DNA of 64,000 bases from Anseranas semipalmata (GCA_013399115.1 VXAA01003008.1:393-64392), one strand, 5' to 3'; shown: positions 1 through 12,973, numbered from the stretch's first letter. A program made the numbers and translations. Notes: generated by a model not told the origin, from the sequence alone.

Positions 1-47
1 AGGGGAGAGACTATGATCAGGCAGGCCCCTCTCACAGAAGGGAACAA

Positions 48-785
48 ATGGAGGAGGAAGAGGAAGAGGAAGAGATCACGAAGGCAGCAATAACGACCCA
101 ATCTCTATCTCAGGGTGAGCTGCGTGATATGCGAAAAGATTTCGGCCGTCGTCCAGGTGAGCACATTGTCACCTGGCTGCTTCGATGCTGGGATAGCGGG
201 GCCCATAGCCTGGAATTAGACGGCAAGGAAGCCAGGCAGCTGGGATCCCTCTCTAGGGAAGGAGGCATTGACAAAGCAATTGGAAAAGGGGCACAAACCT
301 TCACCCTCTGGAGGCGACTCCTGTCAGGCGTGAAGGAAAGGTATCCCTTCAAGGAAGATATTGTATGTCAGCCTGGCAAGTGGACTGCCATGGAGAGGGG
401 TATCCAATACCTGAGGGAACTAGCTGTGCTGGAGGTGATTTATGATGACTTAGACAACGAACAGTTAACCAAAGATCCAGACCAAATCAAGTGTACGCGA
501 CCCATGTGGCAGAAGTTTGTACGGAGCGCACCATCATCATATGCCAGCTCATTGGCAGTAATGACCTGGAAAGATGAAGAGGAACAGACAGTGGACGAAT
601 TGGCTAGCCAACTCCGGCAGTATGAAGAAAATCTCTCTTCTTCCCTGATGCTGTGTTTGTCAGCACCCATGACAGGCACAGTCCTGGCAACAACGCGACC
701 GCTCTCCCGGCCCGCGGGGGCCTCCCGCGTGGCAGGCAAGAATTCTACCACTGAACCACCAATTTATCTAGCACCTGATATGTAG
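48..785 (+). pseudogene. Endogenous retrovirus gag fragment, truncated
   Basis: A 245-codon open frame begins with a run of glutamates encoded by a GAGGAA-type purine repeat. It continues into a region that I recognise as the gag (capsid-like) product of endogenous retroviruses repeated many times in bird genomes. Landmarks are PGEHIVTWLLRCWD (residues about 37-50), LGSLSREGGIDKAIGK (66-81), LWRRLL (87-92), ERYPFKED (97-104), CTRPMWQKFVRSAPSSYA (149-166) and LRQYEENLSSSL (187-198). After about residue 198 the frame diverges into unrelated sequence and stops at 783-785, so the C-terminal part of gag is lost or frameshifted. No protease, reverse transcriptase, integrase or LTR is visible downstream, and the left edge of the window may cut the element. 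It is a fossil insertion with no expected replicative function. Family assignment rests on memory of similar bird proteins, not on a search. Confidence 0.75.
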
Positions 786-2029
786 CTCTCATGTAGCCCT
801 CCATGACCCAACTCTGCTTTTTTACAAGGGTAGAAAGATAAGTCACTCAATTTTTTCTTCTGCCTAGAAGTTTCAGGTGCTATGTTTTTATTCACTGAGC
901 TGCTGTCTTTTGATACTGTTTCAAATTGTTAAGCAGCTTCTGGATCCTCTCTTCTGATTGATGAGGCAATTCTGTCTTTACGTAATTCAGAGGAGCCACA
1001 TGAGACTTAATTAATATTTATAAAGCATTTAGGATGCTCAGTTGAAAAGGGTGATGATATAAAGGCTCTACAAAAACACTCACAATTTTTCAAGCTCTCT
1101 GATGTTGCAGGTCAAGTTAAAGACTCATTTTTCCCCTTCATTTTCCTACAGTAATTCTGTCCCCTATGGGCTGTGTGGAAATAGTCAATGCCCAGAAGCC
1201 AATAATACAGGGAGTTTAAAAGAAGAGGATAAACTATTTATACCTGTAAATGATGGCATCCCATGAACAGCAAAACCAATTAAACATTATTTCCTGTGAA
1301 TTTGCGTCCTGTCTCCTCTAACCACCAGCTCGTCATACATCTTCCCACAGCCCTTACATCTCCGGTGGGGCACACAACAGCAGAGGCAGCAGCTGGTCCG
1401 ACACTGCGTTGTGCCGCGAGGGCAGTCAGCTGGTGCATGCTGCTCAGCCACACGACTGCCACGTCTTGAAACAGCAAACAGGTCGAACCGCATAGTGGTG
1501 ATATTATATCTTGTTATTACATCTGCAATTACTCCGGCTTGTGCAAGTTGGTTGAAATTGCCTGGAAAAGAAGACAGACATCCCAGCTGTCTGAAGAGCT
1601 GCCAAGCACAACCCCAAGCAGAGCAGAGCAGACCAGACTGAGGCTCTTGAGGCCTCTCAATGGTGTCTGGCTTCCACCTATGCTTCATTCTTGCAAACAG
1701 CTGCTGGTGCCAGCAAAGAAATCAAAAACTGCTTAACTGAGGCTGGAGTAAGCTGGAAACCTTCCCACCCCGCTGCAGGGCAGTACCGAAGAAATGCAGT
1801 AGGGATCAACAGAAAGGCACCGGGCTGGAAGGGATGTGTTATAGCTGGCAAACAAAAGCACCGGTTAGAGGAATATCATCGCCCACAGGAAAACATGCGT
1901 GTTTATTTTTTCAGGTCTTATCTACCACGCAGAGCAAAATTATAGGGAAAGAGGTTGTTTGTGCATGTTTGTATCTCCACTCAACCATGCCGGCAAAGCA
2001 AAATCACCCAGAGCACAAATCTGTTTCAC
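786..2029. other. Intergenic, no gene recognised
   Basis: No coding gene can be supported here. The first part is AT-rich. At about 1290-1640 the sequence is more complex with scattered CpGs and is open on both strands for 75-130 codons, but no frame shows a recognisable domain or splice pattern. The cysteine-rich minus-strand frame near 1290-1400 is probably chance. Confidence 0.5.
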
Positions 2030-2560
2030 GTGGGCTGATTTAATGGCATGCGGTGTAACTCAGCGAGTAACCCGAGGCGGCCTCCTGGCGCAGCTCGGCA
2101 GGGCTCTGTGGTCATCCTCCCTCCTGTCCCCAGGGCAGAGCTGTGGCCTGCCGGGGCCGAGGCCTCCCGTTGCCCCAGGTGCTGCTCCCACTCCCAGCGA
2201 GCAGCTGAGGGGAGGACAGGCGGCTGCTCCAAGGACAGAAAGTTAGAAGTTTACACCTCCAGCCCCCGAGACCTTTGCGGGCCCTGCCACCATCATCGTC
2301 CTGCAGTTGGTAACTGCTGTCACCCACCTTTCACCCCGAAGACCCAAAGAGCCCGTTGTGTGTTCCGAAGGAGCAGGAGGACGCTGAGGAGCAGCCATCA
2401 GGCTGGTGTGAGGGCGGCACCGGAGCTGCCGGCGGGAGCCGCGGTCCCGGTGCTGGAAGAGCTGCGGGGCCCAAGTGGTGGGGCAAGGGGAGAAGGAACC
2501 TGGGGAAGCAAAAGGGAGACGTCTGACAAAACGAGCCTGAAGGAAATCGTGCAGGGACTA
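2030..2560. other. GC- and CpG-rich block without a recognised gene
   Basis: About 530 bp stand out sharply from AT-rich flanks by high GC content and many CpG dinucleotides, especially at 2060-2190 and 2395-2480. Long open frames occur on both strands, as expected from low stop-codon density in GC-rich DNA, and none shows a known domain. It lies about 7 kb beyond the inferred 3' end of GPAM. It could be a CpG-island promoter of a non-coding RNA, an orphan island, or a GC-rich repeat. The sequence alone does not decide. Confidence 0.5.
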
Positions 2561-5500
2561 GTTAGGTGATACAAGGCAGCTGTGAGTTTTGACGCTGCCC
2601 TCCAGTGGCCACATTAGTATCAATCCATCTCCCCCTCGGCCTCTAACATTTCATACGTGGAAGAAATTCTTTCAGACTTTTACTTGTGGCAGCATGACCG
2701 CTTCTACTCTCACAAGCTTAATGACAGAGGAGCCGTTGATGGTTGAACAATTAAGTTGTTCACTGGTTTCCCAGAGTCTTCTTCCTGGGATACTTGGATT
2801 CAGAAGGTTATCTTCACAAGGAAATTGCTTCAGAATATTTTAAAAACAAACTAATGCTTGTAAGACTTTGCAGAATATTTAGGAGGTGCTGTGAGGACAC
2901 CTGGTACTCACATTCAGCCACAGTATTTGAGTTGCCCTCCAGCTTTAGAGGAAGGTTTTCATCTCCAGGAGGATAAGCTGAGTCGTCAGGCCTTCCCAGG
3001 CTCCCCAAAACACCCCAAAGGCAGTGCTTCTCCTTTCCATCAGCCTTGCAGAAGACCCAGTTCTCTGCTGCCTGCAGCTGTAGAGGGGCCTTGGTTTGCA
3101 TGGGGTCCGGGGCCTGGTGTGGGTTTACACCCCAGAAGCCAGGTCTGGCATCTGGGACACTTCCGAACTGAGGAGTGCTCAGGTCTGGACTTTGAGTGAT
3201 GGCTTTGTTTCTTTAAAGAGCCTGTCAGGACCGGAGGTTATGAGATGACTGGGGTGGTGATGGGGGATGTGAAATGCTGCTCAGAGCTTCTCTCCTAATG
3301 CTAATTTTCTCTTGAAGCAGCATGAACACCACTCCATGCCCACAGGCATCAAAATCATCTTTCAATGTGTTGTTAGTGTCGGGTGACAAACACAGCCTGA
3401 CTCCTGCGATTATAAAAATCAATCACAACAACAGATAAAATCAGCTCCAGAAGACGTGCTTTCCATGTTAGGCAAATATTGCATGTGGCTGCCAAGGAAA
3501 TGTTTTGTTTCTAATGGACAGCCTGGGGGCTGAGGTATGGGAATGGTGGTGTCCAGGCCCTCCATGGGAATTGCAGCTGTAGATGAAACTCCACCACCAT
3601 CTGCTGGACACTGAGGATGGAGCTGCTCTCATCCCTGTTTGTTTACTAGCCAAATGCCAAAATCCTCTAAAGAAACGGAAGGATAAAAACAGCGGGGCTA
3701 AAGTCTGTAACCCCTTGTTTTCCAGGCACTGGGAATTTTTCTACGCATGGACATAAGTGGCAGTTACACAACTTCTTTGTAAAGTCTGTTTTTATTTCAT
3801 TTTATTGTAGCCCTGATACTTCTGAGGGGCAATTCTTACCTCACAAAGCACAGCCTGAACATAAAAGGCGGCAAACAGTGGGAAAAGAGTTTTCTTAGAC
3901 AATTTAAACAAACAAACAAACCAAAACTTGCATGTTTTGCACACTAGGGAGCAATTGGATGCAAGGTTAACCCCCTGTATGAGAATGATTTGGGAGAAAA
4001 AAAACACTGTACCAGAGCCCATGCAGACAGTAGAAATTGCTATAGCCACATGACAAGAACAGGGAGAACTGAACTTCTGGTATTGAAAAAGAAAGTCACT
4101 CTGAGTCAGTTGGATTGGGAGTCTCGCTGCATCTCCCCCCCCTCATTTATTCCTACCTGCCGCAGTGCTGATGGGCCACATGCTCCATCACGGGTGTGGA
4201 ACAGCTGAGCAGGTACTGCCTGCCCTGCTCAGGGGCAGAGGTGCCCCGAGTGGAGATACTGAGGCCGTGCCCAGCACCTCAGGATTGCTAGCACAGGATG
4301 GCTCAGCACCACGAGCGTTAATAGCTGTGGCACTGTGGAGGCATTGGTCCATCCTCCAGCACTGCTCCAGGACCTGGGTACCGCAGGACACCACGATATT
4401 GCCTCCCAGGCGCCGAAGGACTTTCTAACAAACATAGAAAATTAAGTGATTTTCCCAGGGTAACATCTGGAGACCTTTTCAGAGCCAGGAGCCGAGCCCT
4501 AAGCCCTCACCCCAGGGAAGAGATCTGCCTCTTCACTAACCACCTCCTCGCACGACCTACAACAATAATCCCCAAGGAAGGGACCATTTGGGCAGTCACC
4601 CACTTAGCAAGAATTTAAACCACAACCCAAAGCTTCTGTACCAAGGTGCCACATGCCCACGTTATCTCCAGGAGGTCCTGCATACCCGGGACTTTCTGCA
4701 CCAAAGCCACCTTCCAGCTTATCCCACGTCTGAAGCAGGGCACGGCACACGAGGCTATTGCACCAGCAATGTCTCAAGCCTGCTGCACCATTTAGATCTG
4801 ATTCCTTAATAAATGAAGAAGCGAGGCTTTAATAAGAGATAAGGGAGCTTCAGACTGCCTCACTCAGACTAATCTTTTAATGGTTGAAAATGATAGACAA
4901 GCTGCTCCAATTTGTTATCTAGCATTTTGCTTTGAATTATTAATAACCAATTTGTACTTAATTTACTTAGTTCAGAAAATTAACTACATGTGTCATGGGT
5001 TCCAATATTTTTCATTTTTATTGCATTCTGCACCAGCAAAGGAATAACTTTGTATAAACCAATTAAAAGACAAAAATATAAACAACCTCCTGCCCTGCAT
5101 TCTCTCTCCCAACTTTCTGGAGTATATCCAGAAATACGAGCTTTAATATTTCTAGGTTTCCTTGCTTCAGATTTCCTTAAACTTGGGTTAATGATTATAG
5201 CTAGTAAAGGGATAAAATTCTCCTAACATCTAAAAGAGTTTTCTCAGACTCTTGGAAAAAGAGAAACAATTTTGAGTAAAAGGGACAGAATTAGCAGTGT
5301 TGAAGAACGAACGGAGGCAGGGCTTGTGTTCAGAATTAGCAAGGAGGGAGAGATCAGGACAAAGTGATTTGGGAAACACGAGTTCAGAGTGGAGCTGGTA
5401 AATAATGCAACTCCTGTTCTGCTGTGACTGCTGACCCCTTGCCATCATCTTTATTTCAAATTAGAATGAAAAACTGAAGAGTGCCTATTTCTTAGAATTA

Positions 5501-5783
5501 GAAAATTCTGAAAATGTTGATTTTATAATGTGTCCTTACAATCATGTCAGAAACTAATTCACAGTCCACGGGAAATAAAACTTAGAACTAGAATTAATTC
5601 ATATTATATCTAAATATTACATAAATGTTAACACAAGACATATCTAAATTTCCTCATCTCCTAGAAACAGGGAATATTCATTTTATTCCATGTAATGATT
5701 TCTTTGGGGGATTTCAAAAACATTGGTCAAGAAATGTGCCCTGTGGTATGGCTTCCTCAAAACATAATTTCTTTGCATAGAAG

Positions 5784-5853
5784 AATTTTAATTTTAATTA
5801 ATTTAATTAATTTTAATAAATTTAATTAATTTAATTTAATTTAAGAATTTTTT
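5784..5853. repeat. AT-rich low-complexity tract (TTTAATTAA-like units)
   Basis: Repeated short units of TTTAATTAA and TTTAATT form a 70-bp, largely self-complementary AT tract. It ends at a single undetermined base (5854), so the tract length may be misassembled. Confidence 0.85.
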
Positions 5854-8239
5854 NATATTCATCTCATTTAGTCATTCTGATCATTTTCAAAAATACTACG
5901 TAATACTTAATCAGGAAAACAAATATTACTTAACAAATCAAGCTAGTAGCCAAAAAGAAGAGGAGATGAACAACATTTCAACGGGAGTTCAATGAAACAT
6001 TGCAAACATTTCAATTGAAATTGTTTTGTTGAATGTTTTTTATGGAAAATATTTTTGAGGAAAGGTTTGCTCTACCTTTACTTTCAAAACTCCAAACTGA
6101 ACTAAATCACTAATTTAATGCAAAGCCTTTCTTCGAATTTAATTCTTACACAAATGCCTTGTCAAAATAAGGAAACAGACAAAAATACAGCTGCTTGATA
6201 ACACATCTATTTTTAAGAAAACAAGATTTTCTGACAGGATAAAATAAAGATGAAAATTATTCATTAATTTTAATTACCATAACTGCATTTTAAAGGAGCT
6301 AATGCTTACATTTTAGGGGCTCTGTTTGAACGAGAAAGCTGTGTCACCTGGCTGAAGAGTTGCTGTTAAAAAATGAAGGATGATGAGAAGCACCTGGCCA
6401 CAGGAATGATCACAAGTGTCTGAACCTGTGGCATACAGGAAGAGGAAGCTGTGGAAAACAGAGATTATAAATGGCCAGAGAGATAAATTTGTAGGCAAAG
6501 GTGCTGAACTGTGATAACTAAATTTAATTAAGGGGGAATATCAACACTGAAAAAGGGCTTTTACAGCTTTCTGACAGGTAGTGTTTAAATTGTCCTTCTC
6601 CATCCTGAAGAGATAAGAGTATGTCTAATTCAAGATGCCTAGCACCACTGCTAAAATTATGCTTCAGCTAAATTTAGGTAACCCATGTATTAATATAGCC
6701 ATAAGGCAAGGCTGTAAAATTTTCCAGACATGCAAAAATGCTTAACTGAGGATAAAACCACTCAATCAGTCCTTCCTGAGCCTCATCTGAAGGTGGAAAA
6801 TAAATCAAAGGCAAGACACTTGTTTTATTGATGCACTCCAGCTAGCTGTTAAGAAGCTATGGTGGGTACCTATTACATGGCAGCTATCATACAGCCCAGA
6901 GCTCATGTAAAGAGGCTGCTCAAGTGTTTGGGGTTCTGGAAAGCCTCCCAGAGAAAATGCGTGGTGCTAAAATAGTGCTGCTGTGTATTCTGTGGCATTT
7001 ATAAACCTTGTTGTCTTTGGGTAGATACAATCAGTGGAGCCTGAAGTCCTGAGATAACGCAATAGTCAAGGCAGTGCTAAACTAAAAACTCAGGAAATAC
7101 CACTTGGCTTCCAACGTTTCCAAAACAGGGTCAGAGTTAAACGGTAATCTGCTAACAGATTACAGAGTTAATTTGTAATTTGTTATTGTAGCTTGCCAGG
7201 AAGAGCCTGGAAGGTGAAAATGGCAGGGGCAGGATTCCTTCAGTTTTCCAGACACTGGGGATTTTACAACTGGTAGGATGCTCCTACACGTCCCTCGTGA
7301 CAGCACTCGCACAGTATGCAAGGTGCAGTGCAGAGGCACAGTGATGTTACTCGGTTTGCTCTCTATTCCTTTCCTAATCACTTCTGGTGCTTCATGTGCT
7401 ATTTGACAAGCAGAGACACTAAACAAACATTTTTACAGAACAATCTTAATAAAGCCCTCATGTATGTTATCCCTGAACGATTACAGGAATAAGTAGTGTA
7501 ATTTATATTAGAGCTGCTCCTGATTTCAGGGCTCAGGATTAAAGAGCCAACCAGTCAAAGCAGCCTGACCAAGCTGCTTCTGCACAAATCCAGTTCTAGT
7601 ATGCCTAGGAAAGGTGCCTGGACCTGGAAGGCAGAACTTCACCATCCATCCATTCTGCTCACCCCACACCACAGCACAAACAGGGACAGAGGCCATGGAC
7701 CCAGCACCAAGAACAAAGGGAACTTCAGCCTCACCAGGCCATCTATTTCAGCGTTTCTCCACGCCTCCATTAAAAAAGATTTTACTGCATCAAACCTGAT
7801 TCTTTTCACTGCAACTTGAAGACTAAATTCACTACTTTCATCCAATCTAGGTGCTCCCACATGCAGGGAATAATCCAAATTATTCCCCTGCTGAATTGCA
7901 TTCTCCTTTTTGCCTTCAGATCTTTCAAAGTTTATCATCACCACTGGGATCATGACAACCTCCAGAGTACTACCTGGCTCTCCCAGATCGTGTTAACTAC
8001 ACATCTAAAGAGCACACCCTCTGTTCCATTCCCCAGTCACTGAAGAGGCCAGACATAGAGCAGATGCTAGTGGAATAGTGTCCACTGTTAATAGTAATTC
8101 TTCCAATCCATAATTCTTCCATTCTGACTGTGAATTGTTCTTTAAGGAGGAAAAAATAAACACTTAAAACCTGCAGCCTTCCTCAAACTTCCATCACTTC
8201 CTAAGATGGAAGACAGCATCAGAAGTGACGTGTATTAGG

Positions 8240-8257
8240 AAAAAAAAAAAAAAAAAA
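8240..8257. repeat. Poly(A) tract
   Basis: Eighteen consecutive A residues on the plus strand, in the GPAM 3' flank. No retroposed gene or LINE end was recognised immediately 5' of it, so it is listed only as a homopolymer. Confidence 0.85.
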
Positions 8258-9722
8258 GAGTAGTTTCACAGGTGTCATTGAAGCCATACATGGCTTTGGA
8301 CGCCTTATGTCTAGGTTTATGTCTAGCTCCATGTCTACGTTTCCTTATGTCAGGGATTGTTGTTCTGTAAAGAATTTGAGACCTAGAGATTGCAAGTACT
8401 ACCAGTTTAAGCACCAGTAGTATTACTATGCTGGAGAACACCCTTTTAATGCAAATTACTCATAGCAATTTTTCCATGTATATTTTGTTGAAATTTTGCA
8501 TTGTATAATTACATATATAACTAATAGCTATACAATAAGTAATCAATTGATCAGCTTTTGTGTCTGTTACTGTCAATGGTTATGACATAGATGAAGTCTA
8601 AGTCTTTTCAGGCTTTATGGTCTCTGGGGCCTGAACTCTCACGTAACACACAGCAACGAACATTTCATACATATTCCTTCACAAAAGTCAGAAAGTTTCA
8701 GGTGGGCCAACTTACAGAAGAATTAAGAGGGACAATACTTCTCACCTAGCAAATGCAAAGTGCAATGAAGACCTAGAAAAGACTGAAAAGAAAATGTGTC
8801 AAGTAGCAATTCAGATCAATGTGGATCTTACCTTGAAAATGCAAGGCTGCTGGAAACTTGGTGTACCACAGGAGAGAACAAAGCAGAGAGCTCAAATCAA
8901 GTGATCCTTCTAAATAAGCCTGACAAGCTTTTATTACAAGAAAACTGAATTAAGCAAAAACCAGAGATAAGTGCTTTATCTGACATTTGGGATTTTAGAA
9001 GACTGAGAAATAGGAAGACATTTACACAAAGAATAACTTGTAAGGTCATCACCAATAAAAATTGGGTTTTATTCAAGCTATTCACTATAATTGAATTTCA
9101 GTTTCCTACCTCAGCCAAGAGTTGTCAACTAATTGAACTTTGCTTGCATGTGAACATTGCTAGAGGCCTCTTAAAGAATCAGTTGATTACAACTTTTTTT
9201 TTTTTTGAAGGGTAAAACAGCATCCCTCCTCAATTTAAGTAATGATCATCTATGCAGGTTTTATTATATTAAAGCCCCACTCCAATTGATTCACATTTGC
9301 CAGATGCTGTCAGAGTTGCTGAAAGGGGCTTATTGTTCTCCAGGTCAGTTTGAAATCACCGTATGAAGGGATAATCTGTAGAATCAGACTTATGAATGGC
9401 CCACCCCTCCCTGTAAGGCAAGAGGAACTTTTAGAGCCTTTAAAAAACAAGGAAGCCACATACAAGATCCTTGAGAGGATGGGAAAAGTGAAGCAAAATG
9501 GCACCTCTGCTTTGTGACCAAATAGACAGAGCCTCAGGAGTCAGGATGTCACCTCAAGCAGCTTTTTAAATGGTTCTGCTCTAGCAAATATGCCAGTAGA
9601 GATTCCTCTCAGTCTCAAACTTCCATGTGCACCCACATCTGTAATGAAAGCTTTTCATGGTTTAATTTCAGGAGCTACCTGGAACAAGACAAAGCTATCT
9701 ACTGAATTATCTTAGCAGGTTA

Positions 9723-9763
9723 TTAAAAACAAACAAACAAACAAACAACAACAACAACAAAAA
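9723..9763. repeat. (CAAA)n/(CAA)n microsatellite
   Basis: About five CAAA units pass into about five CAA units. On the minus strand this reads (GTT)n(GTTT)n. That makes it a GU-rich stretch just downstream of the inferred GPAM poly(A) site. Confidence 0.85.
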
Positions 9764-9789
9764 CACTAGGAGAACTTATTAAATGTCAT

Positions 9790-12700
9790 ATTAGCAAACA
9801 GTTTAATTTATTAAAATGAATCCAGTACACCTCTGTGCTTCTACAATAGACACCCATTACACATAACAAGTAAAATGTGGTAACATTCACAAGGAAGCAG
9901 TACCAGTCTCATAAGCACAGAAACAAAATAACAACAGTATCTTACAACACCTCCAGCTCAACCTTCTTTTAAATTGTGATTCTGATTCTTCTTTGTGGAG
10001 CAGGCGGTCAGGTAAACGTGTGTGTATATGCTTCCTAATCAAACGTACGTGAATAAAGCCCTATACTGTCAAAGAGAAGGCAGGTATGCCTCATATGTCA
10101 CTGTGAATAGAAAGTAAACATTAACAAGTTTATGATCCCTGGGAGATGGGGTAGTTGTGGCAGCATGGAAAATGGAATTCTATACTTCCATCACTCTAAA
10201 ATACAAGATCTATAGGATGCATATGGAAAGATTAAATTTCACATATTATGAAAGACCCTGGCCCCAAAAGACTTGCACACCTGAGTAATATGCTCATAAG
10301 AATGATGGGACTTGTGTAAGTCTTTGTAAGAGAAGAGTCCTAAAATACATTTGCGGTAATTCAGAGCCCATAATTTCTTCTTTACTGGTTAACTTTACCA
10401 AGGTTAACTCAACCTGGTATTATATCAGCAAAGGAAACATGAGAGGTTAATAAAATCAGAAGACACTGAAGGTGTAAATACAGTGCAAAAGTGTTGGGTT
10501 TAGTTTTTGACTGTTACAGTCTGTTAATTTTTATTCTGTGCTTTATTTTCAGGGAAAAGCATAGTTGTGTGTCATAATATATGTGCTTGCATACATACAC
10601 ACTCGCTGCAGAAAGCAAAGGCTTCCAGTGGCAGATGATTCATAGTACATGACTTCTCACATGCAGTTTTTTCTTACAAAACACAATCTTAGAGGTGTAC
10701 CCTCCCTCTGCATACTAAATGTGTTCATTAATGTGTATTCACATGCATAGTACCCTATATCCACTCATTGACTTATATTAATCAGATTTTTTATTTATTT
10801 TTTTAAAGTAAGCCACAAGTTATCTTTAGTTGCAACACCTAGCCAGAACACTCCAGTGACCTTAGTACTCCTGGGTTTTATGGTAACTGATACATCAGTT
10901 GGACAATCTTAATAAAATGACTCAAGTTTTGTTTGCTTCATATTGCTTCATTTGTAAAAATCTTTTTATATACAGTCTTCACTGTTAGCACACTTCAAAT
11001 TTACTGAAATGTAGTTAACTATGAGACCTTGTTATTCAGAAGCACCTAGCCTTTTTTGACATTAAATGGAAGCCATCAGCAACAACTGTTGTATGAGCGT
11101 TCATTGGGTTAACGAACAGTGCACATTAGCTAGAATGAGATGAAAGTTTTCTAAAGAGCTAGTAGACTTTACAAAACAAATTCTGTGCTAGTCACTATCC
11201 TGCTGAGACAGCAGAAGTGCATAAAAACAAAAGCAATTCTATGGTCAGTTTCTATCCATATTAATGTAGCTTTGGTTCAGAAATTCTTTAAGTGTTGTAG
11301 AGCACCTGGTTTAGTGACAAAACACGTGCATCTCACAGTGCTAATTGTATAATGCTAACAAACTATAAACCACAGGTTTCAAATATTAGTAGCAATTAAT
11401 AAAAAAATTTACAGAAATATTCTTGTTGACAAATGTGCAGTACGAATACAAGCTCCTTGGCCACAAACTCAAATGATGTGCATTAGTTTTGTGCTGGCAT
11501 AACAGTGCAAATGCTGGGATTCAAGTATGCTTTTCCATATTTATGTTAAGCAACAGAGATTCATATGATGAATTTGGGGGGATTTTCTGCTCACAAGGCC
11601 ATGATGCGAGAATCAAGTAAAACTACAGTAATGGAAATGTTGATTTCCCTTATGTAGAAGGCAATCTGAATGAGGAAAACACATTTCACAAGCAAACCAG
11701 CTTCATTTACCACCAAGTTATTGCTTCAAATACATCAGCTGTATTAAAACCACAGGACCACAGCTTGCAATTTAACCTCCTCTCACATGAAGAGAAGATG
11801 AAATCCACAGTGCAAGTCCTCCATGCAAAACGATCAAATTGCAAGACTAGAGTCCTGTTTCATCAGACAGAATTATTCATCATTTGTGTTTTGTTTTGTT
11901 TTTGTGGATTTTTTTTATAAGCCAGTTAAATCAGAGCCCGAAGGACGTTGTTTATGACATTTCTGTGTTCCCAGAGGCAACTCCTTCATGCTAATTTAGA
12001 TCTGCTCAGCAACAGAATACAATATGAACCACTGTTTTCCAAATAATTGCAAAAGTTATTGCTGAAATTTTTAGGGCCAAAATTAAAAATTATTTCACCA
12101 AATCAAGTTTTTACTCCACTTAAAAAAAACTGACCCCCTATTAATTAAAAAAAAAAATCTTAATAGCTTTTTTCAATTAAATAATAATCTAAGATTTTAC
12201 AAGATATTCACACTTAGGCAACTGTCTCCTGACTTTCAACTGGCTGAAGGACAGATGCCACAATAAAAATAAAAATGCTACTCTCACATTCTTCATGACA
12301 GCAGTGATTAGTGCAATTTACCACTGCACTATTCAGCTCTAATAGTGCAAGGTGTGCCTGCTGACAACATTTCTCACAATCATCTGCTACATGATCATTA
12401 TTCTCAGATGTTTGTAACTGTTATTCTCATTAGCATTTTGGCATTTATGTTAGCAGTTATGCAAATCTATGGCTTTATCCATGAAGTCTGCCTAAGCAAA
12501 ATTTTAGAAACCATTTATTTAAAACAATAAAACTGGATTGGAATGAAAGTTAGTTGTTTATGCCATAAACTGTGTTGCCACTAAACTCAAGATCTCAGGG
12601 TTAGCTATAGATCACAAATATTTGTATTTGTGCATCTGCTACAGTCTTTAAAAGTAGATTTATTTAAAACATAACACTGATAAAACCTCACTCTCCATTT

Positions 12701-12973
12701 TAAACCTAATCACTTATCTTATTTTTTGCAACATGTTTAATAACTTGTATCCAAAGTGTCATCTGAGTATCATAACAGGATTGGGACTGTAAGAAACCCA
12801 TAAATGCATACATAAATGCATAATAAGGCACTTGTCTTCCAGTAGTTCAAGTCAGAGAAGGCCTTATCCAGACAGTGGCACCTTAAATTTTGAAGGATTA
12901 GCAAATGTCCCCAGGCTTTGACACAGTCTCAAAACCTGTCGTCATGTCCCTGGACAAAGGTGCTGTATGTGTT
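9790..12973 (-). other. GPAM: GPAM 3' untranslated region (inferred extent)
   Basis: This runs from the base after the GPAM stop codon to just past a canonical AATAAA hexamer on the minus strand. The implied length of about 3.2 kb is close to the long 3' UTR known for mammalian GPAM. The sequence is AT-rich with many ATTTA-type motifs. Other minus-strand AATAAA hexamers occur inside it, for example near 10787-10800 and 12659-12664, so shorter isoforms are possible. The distal end is an inference from the hexamer and the downstream GU-rich tract, not from transcript data. Confidence 0.5.
9807..9812 (-). terminator. GPAM: Candidate distal GPAM polyadenylation signal AATAAA
   Basis: The minus strand reads AATAAA here, followed after roughly 45-85 bases by a GU-rich tract formed by the (GTT)n(GTTT)n microsatellite. 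The pairing of hexamer and GU-rich downstream element is what a vertebrate cleavage site needs. Cleavage would fall near 9785-9795. Confidence 0.45.

Larger units (their letters stand above)
2570..9722. other. Intergenic region 3' of GPAM, no gene recognised
   Basis: Mostly AT-rich single-copy-looking sequence. All open frames are short (under about 105 codons), lack recognisable domains and are not joined by plausible splice sites. Simple-sequence tracts inside are listed separately. In mammals this side of GPAM faces a long gene-poor interval toward ADRA2A, which agrees with the absence of exons here. Confidence 0.5.

Noticed and set aside
1287..1688. 133-codon minus-strand frame with a cysteine cluster (CCLCCCVPHRRCKGCGK)
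   Set aside because: Cysteine spacing does not match a zinc finger I can name, and several overlapping frames are open in the same region.
2048..2569. 173-codon plus-strand frame in the CpG-rich block
   Set aside because: Biased Arg/Pro/Gly/Ala composition typical of translating GC-rich non-coding DNA, with overlapping open frames on the other strand and no domain.
5784..5853. Regularly spaced repeats that might suggest an array such as CRISPR
   Set aside because: It is a low-complexity AT tract in a vertebrate genome, with no spacers and no associated genes.
12659..12664. Proximal AATAAA on the minus strand about 310 bases after the GPAM stop
   Set aside because: Not chosen as the main 3' end because mammalian GPAM has a 3' UTR of several kb and no clear GU-rich element follows. 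It may serve a minor short isoform.
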